Positions 10,746 through 23,738 of a stretch of 64,000 nt of DNA are shown one piece after another (position 1 is the first letter of the stretch; each line of letters opens with the position of its first letter). The notes beneath the pieces are model-generated. The model saw only the letters and a list, made by a program, of their open reading frames with translations, searched no databases and was not told the DNA's origin. The stretch is from positions 562,045-626,044 of the forward strand of contig NW_022985561.1 in NCBI RefSeq assembly GCF_010093815.1. The letters run 5' to 3'. The translations under genes and the position numbers were made by a program. The stretch comes from Pseudovirgaria hyperparasitica. Taxonomy: Eukaryota; Ascomycota; Dothideomycetes; Acrospermales; Acrospermaceae.

Positions 10746-13558
10746 TCAAACAAACCGAATCGCGCCCTCCTCAACCCAGCTCGTCCCCTGCTCCCCTCTA
10801 AACACCTTATCCCTCTCCTTATCCTCCAGCTCGCGCTCCCGCCTATCATCATCAATCCGCTTCGGGCTCCTGACAGGAACATCAGGCACAGGAGGCAACG
10901 TACGACCGTTATAGCGCGCAATCATGCGGCGCTCGTCGAGGAGCTTCTTCTCCATGCCACGGCGCTCGATACTGCGCTCGCGCTCGCGCTCGTATTCGCG
11001 GTCGGGGCTGCGGACCTCGAGGTAGTCCGAGGACGCCGTGGAGTGGATGCCGGTGTTGAGGTGGAGGTTGAGATGGGAGTTGTGGTTGGAGTACGGGTTC
11101 GGGTTGTTGCGGTCGCGCTTCGCGTTGCCTGTTGCGTCGAGCTCGACGGGCGGGAGCGGGAGGGAGAGGCCGCGGAGTTTGGACTCGAGGGCGCGGGTGG
11201 GCGGGATGAGGCCTTCCCAGCGCATGGGCGCGAGCCAGCAGTAGCTTTTTGTTTGGTCTGCTTCCCAGACGGTTTGGGGGAAGAGCGAGTCCCATGGTGG
11301 GCACTTCTTTAGGCTGGGGCAGAGGAGGTAGCTTACGGAGTCGGAGAAGCGGAGGCCCTCGGCGTCGACGGAGAGGGTGGAGAGGGTCTGGAGGACGCCG
11401 TAGATGAGGATCCAGCGGCCGATACGGGCGTCTTGTGGGGAGATGGCTTTGAGCTGGGCGGACTTTTCGTATTTCTCGAGGGCGTCGATGAGGTCGTTTG
11501 AGGCGAAGGAGGTGCCGAGGCGGTGGATGTTGGATGCGTCCGAGTAGATGACGGCGGCTTGGAGCTTCTCTTTCCAGTCTTTTGTGGACTGGGGTGCGGG
11601 CTTTTCTTTTCTGAATGCGCTGAAGATGTTCTTCTTCTTCTCGGGCTGGGATGCGGCGCTCGCTGCTGCGCCTTTTGGTAGGAGAGGGTATGGGTGCGGA
11701 ATGTGTTTGTATGAGTGTTTGTTGTCAAAGGAGAGTAGCATGTCTGTCAGTGGCAGCTCAGCGGTCTCGATGGCGAGAAAGTCTGGCTCTGGTCGTGTGG
11801 TGACCATCTGCCATTTGCGTGACGATCGCTCTTCGCGCTCCTCCCAACAGACGTCACGGTCGACGAGAAAGTCGTACGCAGATCCGAAATCCTGCTGCAT
11901 CTGGATCACCAGGTCGCGCGTGAGCCAGTGGCCGTTCTTCTGGCGAGGGGGCGGCCATGATCCGTAGGTGGAGCTATAGAAGTCGATGAGAAAGTCTCGG
12001 AATGCATTGAAACTGCGTTGATGAGTCGTCCCAGCCGGGTTCTTGGTCTTCGGCGGTGGGAATATCTCGTGCAACTCGAACGCGGCAAGACGCTCCTCGG
12101 CTTCGACGACGCGGAGTTTGAGCAGCGTAGAGGCGTTGTTCAGATTATACCGCGTAACGGTAGAGAGACGCTTGAACTCGGCAGATTCACATATCCTTGG
12201 TGTGAGCATGCCCGCGCAGTGAACGAAGGCTTCCATGTAGCCTGCCTGCCACCGCACACTGTCCTGCTCACTCCAGGCAAGCAGCCCGAGAGCCATTCGC
12301 CAATTGTTACGCACGTCATCCAAATGACGATCTGTGAGATAGTGTACAATGTACTGTACGCCCTTGTGCGACTGCGACCTGTCTAGCTCGTAAAATGTCT
12401 TGATGACGCTCTCCAGCTCGACAAGCATCTCAAAGAAGTCATGCCCGACCAAGGGTTTGTTGTACAGCAGGGCGATAAAGTTGCGCTGTGCGAGATGGTG
12501 GCGTCTTTTGGCTTGCGGGGTCTTCAAAAACGCCGGAGCTGGAAACCAAACCTCGTGCGTGACTTCGATTTCCTTTACGCTTCTCCCGGTAGACGATCCG
12601 CCATCACTCCCGATGGGGCTGTACGCCGGCTCGTTGAGTGACGGCAGTCCGTCGCGCAGGCCGCCCCTGACTGGTGATCGTGAGTAGCTCCGTGGAGTCC
12701 ACATATTCGGATTACGCTGTGAAAAGTCATCCGACTGTAACGAATCTGTCCCTGCCGACAGAGTAGAGGAGATTGTCGTATGTCGCGATGCTACGGAACT
12801 GTAGCCAGCGCCTGGCGAGACTGGTGTTATCTGATCCTCATCCTTGTTGATCGCACTGTACTTTAGTAAATTGTTCAGCAGCGTGGATCGCGCCTTTTTC
12901 AGCCTGCGGGTGTGAACACGTAATGACGGCCTAGGGTTGTCGCCCATGGACTCCTCAGTGAAGAAGATGTAGCAGTCGCCGTTCTCCATCCACATATCCA
13001 TGTCCTAGAAAAGGTGAGCATGGGGGCTGGCAGGTTGTGATATGAGGAACAATCATGATCACGTGGTGTACATACATTGTCAAGTCCCCGGTATGGCTGC
13101 GGCGTGATGCTGTTGCCATACCAGATTTGTGCGCCAGGCCATCTGCCATCTCCCCCGGTAGAGTCCCCTCGTCGTCGTGGAAGTTCTCTGGAGACGACTG
13201 ATGGTGCTCTGTTGCTACTCGGCGGCGCCTTGTTGGGCACACCACCACCTCGACCTCGCGGAGCTGCCGTTTCCTTGCCCTTGGCGGCATACTTTTTGGT
13301 GCCGTCCGTCTTGTGACTACCATGTGATATCGCAGAGAAACCACTGGGACTGGAAGGTCTCGAACTCTGGATAGATACTCGAGAATTCTTTACGCCGCTG
13401 GTCGACGATTGCTTGACCGCAGCAGAATTCGTTCGTTTTGAGCCTTCGGAAGAGAGAGTCCAAGCGTCGAATGGTGATCTGATCTGGGTGTCCTTCTTCT
13501 CCTTCTTCACGAGTTCCTTGTCCAACACCTTGCGGCTCCTTGCACCCCGTGCGGCCAT
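10746..13558 (-). CDS. DUF8004-like fungal protein
   Basis: The function is unknown. The two exons are 13558-13076 and 13004-10746, joined across a 71-base intron with a GTATGT donor and a CTAG acceptor; the join reads PYRGLDN then DMDMWMENGDC. The product is about 913 residues. Residues 1-140 are basic and Ser-rich, probably disordered. The conserved core follows: WYGNSITPQPYRGLDN, then WFPAPAFLKTPQAKRRH and a helical stretch rich in Trp and Arg (NWRMALGLLAWSEQDS). From memory this order resembles the Pezizomycotina family called DUF8004; I cannot confirm the Pfam name here. The tail (about residues 820-913) is highly charged, with RERERERS and DKERDKV. No signal peptide or membrane helix is visible, so a cytosolic or cortical protein is likely. 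Gene call is secure, family name less so. Confidence 0.8.
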
Positions 13559-16405
13559 TTTCCAGAGTGTGCAATGCTAGGAGGACCCTGTCGAGATGTC
13601 TAAGTAGTCAATGACAGGACACTACTTAAGCAGCGAGAGAAAAAAAAAGTGGGTTGGGCGCCGGACGAGGGCTCTCCCAAAGGAGGGGGGACAATGATGT
13701 CGATATAATTTAGGGACAGGTATGGATGGCATGGACAACCAAAGTCCGACGGGGAGAAATGAAGGCGAGCAACAAGACTAGATATCTTAGTTGCAATAAA
13801 TGAGGCATAGACTGCGGGACGTTCAGAGTCTTAGTCTGGCCGCGGGACCCTTAGACCGGACTAGCGCTCTGCAGAGCGCACGGAAGCAGAGCTAAGGCAG
13901 AGGTATCAATAAACCAGACGAGATGGGCACTCGGCAGAGAGATGCTACGAGATTACAGTTTGATAGGAGACCGATAGAACGGACCGGAGCTGTTGATGAC
14001 GATGATGCGGGCAAAGGGCGTGGCAGTGGTTCATGTTCAGGTGGGGTTGACGTTGGACCTGGGGCGTGGAGCAAGCTTATGTTGCGAGCTGTGAGGAGTG
14101 AGGGAGTCTTGAATGAGAGGCAACAGAAGAACAATGATCAAGAGTCCAGTCGACTCGACTCGACGTCTTGACTCTCAACAAGAAAGATGAAGCGACAGAC
14201 AGGCCCAGGAGAGATCCGTGGAACGTGTGAGGCCTGTGATTAAGACGGCAGCTAAGCCTGACAAGTATCGCCGGACTGGCGGGTCGCTGTACTAGGTCCT
14301 GTGTAGTGTAGTGTGGTGTGGTGCCTGATATTAGTGGGCTCCAGCTCGCAATCCGTGAACAGTGGACGATCAGGAATGATGAAGGGGGGGAAAGAGTCGT
14401 CGAAGGAGAGGAGGCACAAAAGGGGGCCGAGAGTGACAGAACGGGACAGCTGGGGAAGAGAAGTAATTAATATCTAGCTATGTCTACTACCTGGGCCCTT
14501 CTGCTGCTGTGTGCGATAACTCCAGCCGTATCGTTCAGCCCTCTCTCCGAGGGCTGGAATGCGTCCGGCCATTCTTGGCATGGATGCAGTAAGTGGCACA
14601 CAAACACCTGCAACATGCACATGCACCACCCAACAGGGAACAGGCATGGGACAGACACAAGTGACAAGTTGCAAGCACAGAGAGATATATTTACTACAGC
14701 TACGATACATCAATCCAGACTGTCCTTGTAAGCCACAGCTAGTAGCCATAGCATATCCAAAACTCCTGCATCTGCATGCCGTTCTCGTCTATCTCGTCTA
14801 TATTACCCATCTACCATACCCCTACCCACCACCAGTCTGAGACGCGAACCAGCAAGGATACTGCCCTATATCCCCTCCTATCCTAACCCTTCTCACCCCT
14901 CCTCCAATCCCGTCCTATCCCTCGTCTGAAAGCCCCCAAACAGCCGCAGTCGCAGTCGCAGTCGCAGTCACAGTGCCAGCAGGGCAGCAGGCAACAGGAG
15001 TAAGCAGCAGCAGCATCTTACACTTTCCGCCCGCCAGCCAGGCCCCGAGCCAGACCACCACCGAACCCAGCCAGAAAACAAGGAACTCACGACTTGCAAC
15101 CCCGTATCCAAACCAGCGCACCTCGGAGGAATAGTGCTGTCTGCATACATTCAGTCCCGAGCCAAAGCCACAGTCCGCTCCTCCGTTCCTCAAGGCAGAC
15201 CTTGATGATCGCCAACTCGACAGTATATCGCGTTCTACATTGAGCACTGTATACCCTGGTAGAGGACTAGTAGTAAACAGTGACAGTCGTAGTAGTGATT
15301 AACACTGCAGATCAAAAAGTACCCCAATCCTTCTATCGCGCTGCACGCAGGACTTCTGCGGGTCCGGCAAACTGCCAGCCAGCCTGTCCGTGGGGATCTT
15401 GGGGGGAGGGGAGGGTGGTCTGGGGACAACAAGGTCAGGGCACGGGGCAAGGGGCAAGGGGAGAGAATAAAGGGGGCGTTTTTCTAAAGGATCCACGACG
15501 GCGCGCGCTCGGCTGGGCGACCCCGGTCCTCCCCGCTTGACTGGTGTACCTAAGAATGCATTTATGTAGTTGATGCATTCATTTCGCTGTTTGCTGCAAA
15601 CGCTCGCACGCGAACTAATGTATTAACTGAACCACCTGGCTTTGCGCCTGCAGTCGCCATGTTGATCTAGTGATGCACAGCGCTTATGGGATGGATCTAG
15701 GTTTCTGGTTAATTAGCTGCTCCCCCTTTGCCGAGTTATATGTCTGGTTGCTGGCCTCTAGGTACACATCTGTGTCTTCGTCAGGAGCATTCACCGCAAT
15801 CGTAGGCCTACTACTGCTGCCCAAACTTGTGCATCAAGGTAGAGTGAATCATGTCTATAAGCGGAGATGTGAAAAGCCCCACCATCGAGGATCTCATATC
15901 CAGAGATCTGACACGTTTCCCACAACTCATCATATGCAAAATCCGCATCTTTGGAATCTTGGCATGTGACTCTGTCTGGAAAGGATATAACCACATGTGC
16001 TAATATACCCCATTCATTACGCCTCAGGCGCGCGCCGCCGCTCACTAACCGCTCCCCACCGCCCGGCAACTCTGTTTGTGAATCTGTGATCTTTCTCCTT
16101 TCCCCTTGTCGATCTTGCTGATCTCCCGCTTTTCTGCTCTCTGATCAGGATCAAGATCATCGAAATTGATTCTTTTGCTCGGCGCCGGCACTAACTCCTT
16201 TATACATCCATCCTCTTCCCATCATCTCGGGAAGCCTATTATTCAGGAATCGGATGCTCATTATTGCTTCCAATAGCTTCTTTCCCTTCGCTGATCAACC
16301 ACGCGTACGGCGTGCGGTGTGCCCGCCTGATTTCTCATCTCGCATCATTCTATGGTTCCCAATGCGCCATTACGACTTCTCTTTCCGTTAGTGCTCCACC
16401 TCCTT
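13559..16405. other. Long spacer without a supported gene
   Basis: About 2.8 kb lies between the start of the DUF8004-like gene and the end of Swc3. It holds short simple repeats, among them a CAGTCG run at about 14943-14972. The open frames are short, overlap on both strands and show no family resemblance. One frame at 14480-14731 begins with a hydrophobic, signal-like stretch, but nothing else supports it. The left part probably holds the promoter of the DUF8004-like gene. The rest may hold an RNA gene or a fast-evolving protein that I cannot recognise. Confidence 0.5.
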
Positions 16406-17527
16406 TCACGTCTTTCCAAGCTTTCGTTTCTTGTATGCCGACAGTACCTCTGGAGCGGGGCTGGCGTTCTCCTTGTCAACTTCCTTGATTTCGCCAATTC
16501 TGCCAATCTCGCTTTCTATCGGCAATCTAAGTGCGAGAAATCGCTCCTCGGCCCGCTCCATCCTATCAAATACATCTTCCATGTACTTTTGCACCTCCGA
16601 GGGCGCTCGTACTGCACGCATAAGACACTCTAGACTATTCGCATTGTGCGAGTACAAGTACCCCGTCACTGGCTGGTAGAAACGTGGACTACTGTCCTTT
16701 TCGGCTTCTGCAGGTGTCTTCACCATTGCTGTAGACGTCTGATCTGGCGTGTTCGACGATGCCTGCCCTTCAGCTGGCTTCGCCTCTAACTTTGGCTCTG
16801 GCTTTGGCTCCTCAGGAGGCTTGATGACCAGGAATGAAAACCGCACCTGTTGTCCACCAGGAAAATACTCTAGAATGCTGTTCTCAGGAAATATAAGACG
16901 ATCACCAGGCCCCTCTATGAATTCAAAGTAGATCCTACGAAGAGGCGGTTTTGGAGGTGGAGGAGGCGGAGCATAAGGTGAGTGTAGTGGTGGTGCTTGA
17001 TTGTATTGTGGATGGGTTGGCATTGGCGGTGCTTGACCGTATTGTGGATGGCTTTGTATTGGCGGCGCAGCGGCTGCAGTGGGATGTTGCGGCATAGCTT
17101 GTGATGAATTTTGACCGCTAACTGCAGGTGCCATCGGCGGCGCGCCTACTGGTGGTGTTGGTGTCGGATGAGCGCCAGCTGTGTTGCTACGAGCATCATT
17201 ATTCATGATGGGAGCAGGAGAAGGTAGCGCAGACGCAGGAGCTGCAACAGATGGTCCTGGATTTGCTACCTGTGCTTGCACATTGGAAGTCGTTTGAGAC
17301 CCCGTCGGCTGACCTTGCTGCTGTGCTATCGCTGGGCTTGGTGCAGTTTGTAGTTGAGATTGAGGCTGCGGTATCGATAGCGCTGGTGCAGCCTGTGGTT
17401 GGGATTGAGGCTGCGGTAAAGCTTGAGTAGGTGTCTGTTGTTGATTGTGAAAAGCTTGTGATTGCGTGTGAGGAGGTGCAGCTGATGCTGTCTGACCGGC
17501 AACAGGAGCCACAGGAGCCATAGGAGC

Positions 17528-17577
<50 letters not shown>

Positions 17578-18730
17578 TAGGAATAGGAACAGGAACAGGA
17601 GCCGCAGCAGCAGCGGCCTTCCTCGCCTCAATCATTGCCGTCAACTCGCTGATGTGACCCTGGAAGTATTCGAGCTGGGCCGGAGTCGCTTTGCCAGCCG
17701 CAACAACCTTCATGACAGCCTTGAGCTTCATGTCCGTCCCTGCTCTTCGGGCCAGCTCGTGAATGACCGGGTCCGGCGCACCTGGAGCTGCTGGTGGTGG
17801 TGCACGATTACCCTGTGTCGAGGGTCCCGGAGCCTTTTGTTGGCTCATTTGCGAGTCCAACGGAGCTTTTGGTGGTTGCTTTGGCTGGTGGGTGTACTTT
17901 GGGGTAGAAGCTTGAGGAGCTTGGTGGTAAGTAGGAGGTCCCTGTCCGCTGTTGTATACAGGCGGCGAGGCCTGATACGGCGCATAGTTCTTGGCAGCTG
18001 TGTTGTGGTACGTTTGGTGGATTGGTTTGTTCGGAGTGCCCCATTGTTGTTGTTGCTGGCGATGTGTATTGCTTACTGGTGGCTCCTTGGTCATATATAG
18101 AGCCACTCGAAAGACGTGTGGTTCGATCGTCATTTCGCATTCTCCAATTCGTACCATGTTCTTGAGGAGTTGTTTGTCTTTTGCCATCTGCTCCTTGTCC
18201 TCAGCTGTCCTGTCCTTGACCTTCTTAGGTATCGTTTTCGTGAAATATTTGGTGAAGTGTGCTCCGCTGACCCATGAGTCTCTCGAGCGCTTTATCGAGG
18301 CAGCCAAAACTCCGCTATATAGCATTTAGTTTTCGAATTCGCCTAGACATATTTCAGGCGCTTACCTCTGAGCAATGGTCTGATAGTAGTCTCCATTTTC
18401 TTTGAAGGACTGTAGCTCTTTCAACGTAGGCAATGGCTCTCCATCCGTAATCTTCGCAGGTAGCAGCTCAACAGCCTCTTCAACAACGCCATCATCCTGA
18501 ACGACCTCAGGTTCTACTACAATACTATTTCTTGGCCTTCCGATGCCTCTCTTTCCAGACTTCTTCGCAGACTTGCTCTTTCCTTCTACCGGAGTCCTTG
18601 TACCTGGTGTTGCTAATGAACGCTTTCGAGGATTGGGTGTATCGGTGGAGCTCGCATCATTGATGGGCGTAGACAGCTCTGGCTTGCTTTTTCTAGCCGA
18701 TCGGCGCGTTTGTCGGGGTGTCTCAGACAT
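16406..18730 (-). CDS. SWC3: SWR1-complex subunit Swc3
   Basis: Swc3 is a non-catalytic subunit of the SWR1 remodeller, which exchanges histone H2A for H2A.Z in nucleosomes. Exons are 18730-18366 and 18314-16406, separated by a 51-base intron that splits the Ser codon at QS of TIAQSGVLAASIKRSRDSW; the product is about 757 residues. The N-terminus is a basic nuclear-type tail with the AT-hook-like GRPRN and the short motif LPTLKELQSF. The Swc3 core (about residues 110-190) holds GVLAASIKRSRDSWVSG and the EMTIEPHVFRVALY strand. A long Pro/Gln/Ala-rich linker follows, including an Ala-Pro dipeptide run coded at about 17530-17580. A conserved C-terminal block (YFEFIEGPGDRLIFPENS) is last. Identification rests on the core and the C-terminal block as I recall them. 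Rvb2, another SWR1 subunit, lies about 25 kb away. Confidence 0.85.
17526..17600. repeat. GGAGCA coding repeat in Swc3 linker
   Basis: Tandem GGAGCA units on the plus strand encode an Ala-Pro dipeptide run in Swc3 on the minus strand. The array stays in frame, and its length is likely to vary between strains. Confidence 0.9.
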
Positions 18731-19360
18731 CTTGTGAACAGGCAGTCAAGACCTGACTGATATCGCAGTACACGATGCGATGGCAGACGATGCGGCGGAG
18801 TTCGGGGGTGACGTTGCGGAGGTTTCGTGGCTTGCGCGGGAAGGATTATGGGCTCATGGCCACGCGTGGAAAGGGTTCATGTATGCCCTGAACGAGTTGG
18901 AATTTAACCCCAAGCAATATACCCGTATTCTGCAGCCTGCTCTGGTGTCTGAATGAATGGCGTTGCCTTGTGAATTGGCAGTGTACTTGCGTCGTACTCA
19001 CCTCATTGCGCCGAAGTAACGCCGCGTTGGCAGATTGGTATATAAGACAATCGACGACAGTCGACAACACTCATTCACATGAAAAAGTCGGGGCTCAGCA
19101 ATCAACCCATTTGCATTCTGTACACATCTCTTGTAAGTAATCCTTCTCATCTCGCCCTGTTCCCTGCTCTTATCCAGCATGTCGAAAGAGAATTGCCGAG
19201 GCATGGTGTATATCTTGAAACTCACATCCATCTGTCTACAATGACTAAGCAAAACATCATTCTGGCGGACTTCGTGCGATCTTGTCTATGCATAGTCCTT
19301 TTCTTCTATAATTCCTAACCCCGTCGAATAGAATCGTCATTGCGGACCTCCTGAACAGCG
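18731..19360. other. Divergent promoter region, Swc3 / ABHD12-like
   Basis: This 630-base spacer separates two genes that point away from each other, so it should hold both promoters. I see overlapping short frames on both strands without family resemblance. A pyrimidine-rich stretch precedes the ABHD12-like start. No other feature is supported. Confidence 0.6.
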
Positions 19361-20753
19361 ATGGTCTCACGACTAGTAGTCAAAGCCTACTGGACCTTTG
19401 CCGCACTGGGAGGCATATATGCTATTATATTAGGCCTCCTAACTCAACCCCTATTACAAAGACAGTAAATCACCCCCGGAAACTCAATCTGAGCATGTAC
19501 TAACATCTCTCAGTGCACTATACGCCCACAAGATCCACACAGGAACATGGTGGAATAACATCTCAGAACCCGAAACGTTCGGCTTCGCAAGCAAGTGACC
19601 CCCTAACAACAAACTTATCAACAACCAACCACTAACCTCCAAACTAGAAAACCAAGTAACCCCATTCTACCTCCCCACCCCGGACGGCGAACGTCTCTAC
19701 TGCTGGCACATCCTCCCCCTCAGCATCTACGCCCAACACCAAGACACCATCACCACCCAACCCGCCGGCCCGGTCGCCGACTTCACCACCACCACCGCCC
19801 ACGCCCTCCTCCGCGCCGACCCAACCTCCCGCATCGTCATCAACTTCCACGGCAACGCCGGCCACCTCGCGCAGGGCCACCGCACCCAAACCTACGCCTC
19901 CATCACCGCCCTGCCCGCCGCCCACCTCCTCACCTGCGACTACCGCGGCTTCGGCCTCAGCTCCGGCTCCCCCTCCGAGCAAGGCCTCATCACCGACGCC
20001 CTCACCCTCACCTCCTTCGTCCTCCACACCCTCAACCACCCGCCCGCCCGCACCCTCATCCTCGGCCAATCCCTCGGCACCGCCGTCGCATCCGCTACAT
20101 CCCTCTTCTACCTCGACCCCCACTCCCCACTCCTCCCCGCCTCCCTCTCAAACACCACCACATCACCACCACCAACCCCCATATCATTCGCATCCACAAT
20201 CCTCGTCGCCCCCTTCCCCTCCCTCCCCGCCCTCCTCCTCAAATACCGCATCGCAGGCCTCATCCCCGTCCTCGGGCCCCTAAAAGGCTACCCGAAACTC
20301 CTCGCCTACATGACCGCCCGCATCATCGACCCCTGGCCCACGCTCCCCCGCTGGCAAGCAGCCTTCGCCACCGCACGCGCCCTCAACGTCCCGCTAAACC
20401 TGCACATCTTGCACGCGCGCAACGACGCGGATATCCCGTTTGCACAGGGCGAGGCGCTGTTCGAGGGTGTATCTGCGGTGATGCGGGATGGGGTTGGTAG
20501 TGGAGAGCAGAGTGTGCTTCGGGAGATTCATGAGCGGCGGTCGGAGGTTGGGGATGCGGTGAGGCGGGGCGCGTGGGCGTATCGGAGGTGCGTGGATGGG
20601 GAAGGGGTGCGGGTGGGGGATGATGGGATGGCGAAGGTGACGGCGCGCAGACGGGTTGAGTTGGAGATTACGCGGTGGGGCGGACATAATCGGATTGTTG
20701 CGGGGGCGCAGGTTGCGCTTGCTGTGCGGCGGGCGTTTGAGGAGGCGGCGTGA
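19361..20753 (+). CDS. ABHD12-like alpha/beta hydrolase
   Basis: This is a membrane-anchored serine hydrolase of the ABHD12 / monoacylglycerol lipase-like group, probably acting on lipids at the ER. Exons are 19361-19464, 19514-19590 and 19648-20753, giving about 428 residues. An N-terminal hydrophobic anchor (FAALGGIYAIILGLL) is followed by the family's FGFAKNQVTPFYLPTPDG. Catalytic signs are the oxyanion strand NFHGNAGH, DYRGFG, the nucleophile elbow GQSLGT, the acid in HARNDADIP and the histidine in GGHNRI. Intron 2 begins GC instead of GT. Only that join keeps the frame and restores KNQVTPF, so the gene looks broken if GT-AG is required. Base use flips from A+C-rich to G+T-rich near 20420 inside exon 3. 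The substrate is not known. Confidence 0.9.
19591..19647 (+). other. GC-AG intron
   Basis: The donor is GCAAGT after an A and the acceptor is CTAG, with CTAAC as a good branch site 11-15 bases before the AG. The nearby GT (GTGACC, four bases on) would throw exon 3 out of frame. GC-AG introns are a known minor class that pair well with U1 at the other donor positions, as here. Confidence 0.85.
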
Positions 20754-21198
20754 GCTTGAATATGAAAGAGGGAGGGAGAGGGACAGAGAGAGAGAGAGAG
20801 GGAGAGAGAGAGAGAGGGAGAGAGAGAGAGAGAGAGAGAGGCAGGTGGATAGAGGGTAGATTCCATAGAGGACTCAGTCACTCAGAGATAGAGGAGCAGT
20901 CGGAGTCAGGGGCGTTTTCCGCAGGATTTGTACATTATAATACAGTAGTAGTAGTGTAGTAGTGATGAGACCATCCGTCTATGTGAAGACCCGGGGCGGC
21001 ATATCATGACGACCGCAATGAACCCCCCTTTTGGCCCCAAACCCCCTTTCCCTCTAAATGCAGTCTTGACAAACCTTCACATATCATACAGACATACAAT
21101 ACAGCAGAGCACATCTCTAGATACCCACCGGCTCAACCGCATGCGACGGCGTCACCAATCTCATCTCTTCTTTTCAAATATACATCCACACACACACC
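20754..21198. repeat. GA-rich microsatellite in convergent spacer
   Basis: A long imperfect GA tract (about 20763-20842) starts a few bases after the hydrolase stop codon and probably lies in its 3' UTR. The rest of the spacer up to the end of the EF-G1 gene shows no gene; it should hold the two converging transcript ends. Confidence 0.85.
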
Positions 21199-23738
21199 TC
21201 ACTTATGCCGATCCGCCTGCTCCTTCTGATACTTCGCAATCAACTCCCTCTGCAGCTGCACCGGCGCAGGCGCATAATGGCTAAACTCCATGCTAAACTC
21301 GCCCTTGCCCTGCGTCGCGGCACGCAGCTGCGAGCTGAAGCCAAACATGCTATTCAGACTGCAATCGGCCTGCAGCACAAAATCATCCGTGCCAATCTCC
21401 GTGTCGCTGATGGTGCCGTTGCGCTTGTTGAGCAGGGTCAGGATGTTACCCTGGAACTCGTTGGGCGCGGTGATGGTGGTCTTCATGACGGGCTCGAGGA
21501 TCTGGGGCGAGCACTCCTTGACCGCCTTGCGGAAGGCTTGCTGCGTTGCTTGGTAGAAGGAGTAGTCGGACGAGTCTGTCATGTGGGTTACGCCGTCGGT
21601 GATGTGCATGCTGGCGCCCAGGACCTTGTGCCCGATCAGTGGGCCCTTCTCACATATCGCGTAGAAGCCCTTCTCGCAGGACGTGAGGTATTTCTCGGGC
21701 ACGGTTCCGCCGGTGACTGTATGCTTGAACTTGTTCGTCGTAATGTCACCGGTTGGTTCCAAGTGGCCCATAACACGAGCAAAGTCACCTGGACCACCCG
21801 TCTGTTTCTTGAGTAGGTGATCGAAGTCAGTGCTGCCTTCAATGGTCTCGCGGTAGGCAACGCGGGGTTGTCCAGTGACTACGTCGACTTTGTATTCACG
21901 TTTCATACGTTCAATATAAATTTCCAAGTGCAGCTCGCCCATACCAGAAATGATGGTCTCCTGAGACTCGGGGTCTAGAGTGACACGGAATGTGGGATCT
22001 TCACGCTGGAATCGGGACATGGCTTTTTGGAAGTTGTTATAAGATGCCGACGTCTTGGGCGCAATGGACAGAGAGATGACCGCTTCCGGTACGAACATGG
22101 ACGTCTGAACAACATAAGCTTGATAGACAACAAACCTGACGTTGACTTACCATTGTATATTCAAGCTTACCATCCGTGAAAGTATCTCCTGATGCGCATT
22201 CCACGCCAAACACAGCGCAAATCTCTCCGGCTCCAATTTCCTGTACATCTTCCATCTCATTCGAGTGCATACGCACTATTCTAGGAATCTTGACCTTCTT
22301 ATCTGACCTTGCATTGAACACAGTCATCCCTCTTCTAAGCGTACCCTGGTACACTCGAATGTATGTTAATTGACCAAAGTTGCTCTCTTCCAGCTTGAAA
22401 GCCAAACCAACGAACGGTAGCGAGTTGTACGATACGAGCTTGACCGACGTTTCCTTTCTTCTGCGGTCTAGAGCAAGATTCTCGACTTCCGAGGGATTGG
22501 GCAAGTAGTCGACGACTCCGTCCAGCATCGGCTGCACCGCTTTGTCAGCCAGCGCGCTTCCCATGAAGACTGGCGAGAATTTGAGGCTAATAGTAGCCCT
22601 ACGAATGGCCGCCTTGATCTGGTCTTCCGTGGGCTCTTCCTCATTCAGGAAGAGCTCTGCGATTTCGTCGTCAGCATCCGCAAGCTTCTCGATAAGCAAT
22701 TGACGCTTCTCATTTGCAAGCTCGACTAGATCAGCCGGGATCTCGTCGGTTTCTCTCACGATTATACCCTTCTCGCCCTCGCTATAGATTGCCTTCATCC
22801 GAATTAGGTCCACGACTCCGATGAAGCCGTCTTCGCTTCCAATCGGTATCTGTACAGCCGCAGCATTAATCTTCAGTTTGTAATTAATCTGCTCGATTGG
22901 CTTCCACGGGTTTGCGCCCATTCTGTCCATCTTGTTGATGAATGTTATCCTTGGGACGTTATATCGCTTCATTTGCCTGTCCACTGTGATCGTCTGACTC
23001 TGGACTCCGGATACAGCACACAGAATCATGACGGCACCGTCCAGGACTCTTAATGCTCGTTCGACCTCGATCGTAAAGTCTACGTGGCCGGGTGTATCGA
23101 TCAAGTTGATGTGGTATTTCTGGTCCACGCCATCCTTGTCTTTCTTCACCCAGTCACAGAATGTCGCCGCAGACTGAATCGTGATACCCTTTTCTCTTTC
23201 CAGGTCCATAGAGTCCATCTTTGCGCCTACCGAGTCTCGCCCTCGAACCTCATGTATAGCCTTTATGCGGCCGGTATAGAATAAGACGCGCTCGGTGGCA
23301 GTCGTTTTGCCAGAGTCAATGTGCGCCTAGAAATTGAAATCAGAAGCTGCGGGCTGGAACCGATGGAGTCTAAGCGTATACATACTGCAATACCGATATT
23401 TCGGATGCGAGACAACCGTTCGGCCTCCACTGGATCTAAGTTCTCTATGATTGTCTCCTGAGCCAGTGTGCCCGGCGTTGTCTTTGCTTGCTCCAGCCTG
23501 TGCGACTGTCAGGACCATGAGTTGTTATATGGTCTATAGTAATCACTCACACTGCAGCAGCAGCACCAGACTGATACCTCCGGGGTTGCTGCCATGGTAA
23601 TGAGGCGGATGTGCTGCGCGTGGCACCCGACAAGATCGTAGGGGAGTATCGCGATGCACCGGCGACGCGGCTGCAAACGCTGAAGGAGCGCAAAGCAGTC
23701 GCCTGTGCCCTGACGATACTACTCGGACGCAGGATCAT
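21199..23738 (-). CDS. MEF1: Mitochondrial elongation factor G (EF-G1)
   Basis: This GTPase drives ribosome translocation in mitochondria. Exons are 23738-23551, 23497-23386, 23326-22151 and 22104-21199; introns are 53, 59 and 46 bases, and the product is about 793 residues. The start [19 protein letters not shown] opens an Arg/Ser-rich mitochondrial presequence. G-domain motifs are AHIDSGKTT (about residue 100), DTPGHVD (about 177) and NKMD (about 232). Domain II follows, then domain III with [11 protein letters not shown] and domains IV-V, in which GPLIGHKV and the C-terminal GFSSQLRA stand out. Splice joins restore the family sequence exactly (AVLEQAK, IGIAAHID, YTMTSMFVPE). The final intron splits domain II from III. 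An upstream in-frame extension exists but lacks a presequence character, so 23738 is preferred. Confidence 0.97.

Noticed and set aside
14480-14731. Frame starting with a signal-like peptide in the 13.6-16.4 kb spacer
   Set aside because: The leader-like start is not followed by a cysteine pattern, repeat or domain, and several overlapping frames of equal length exist there.
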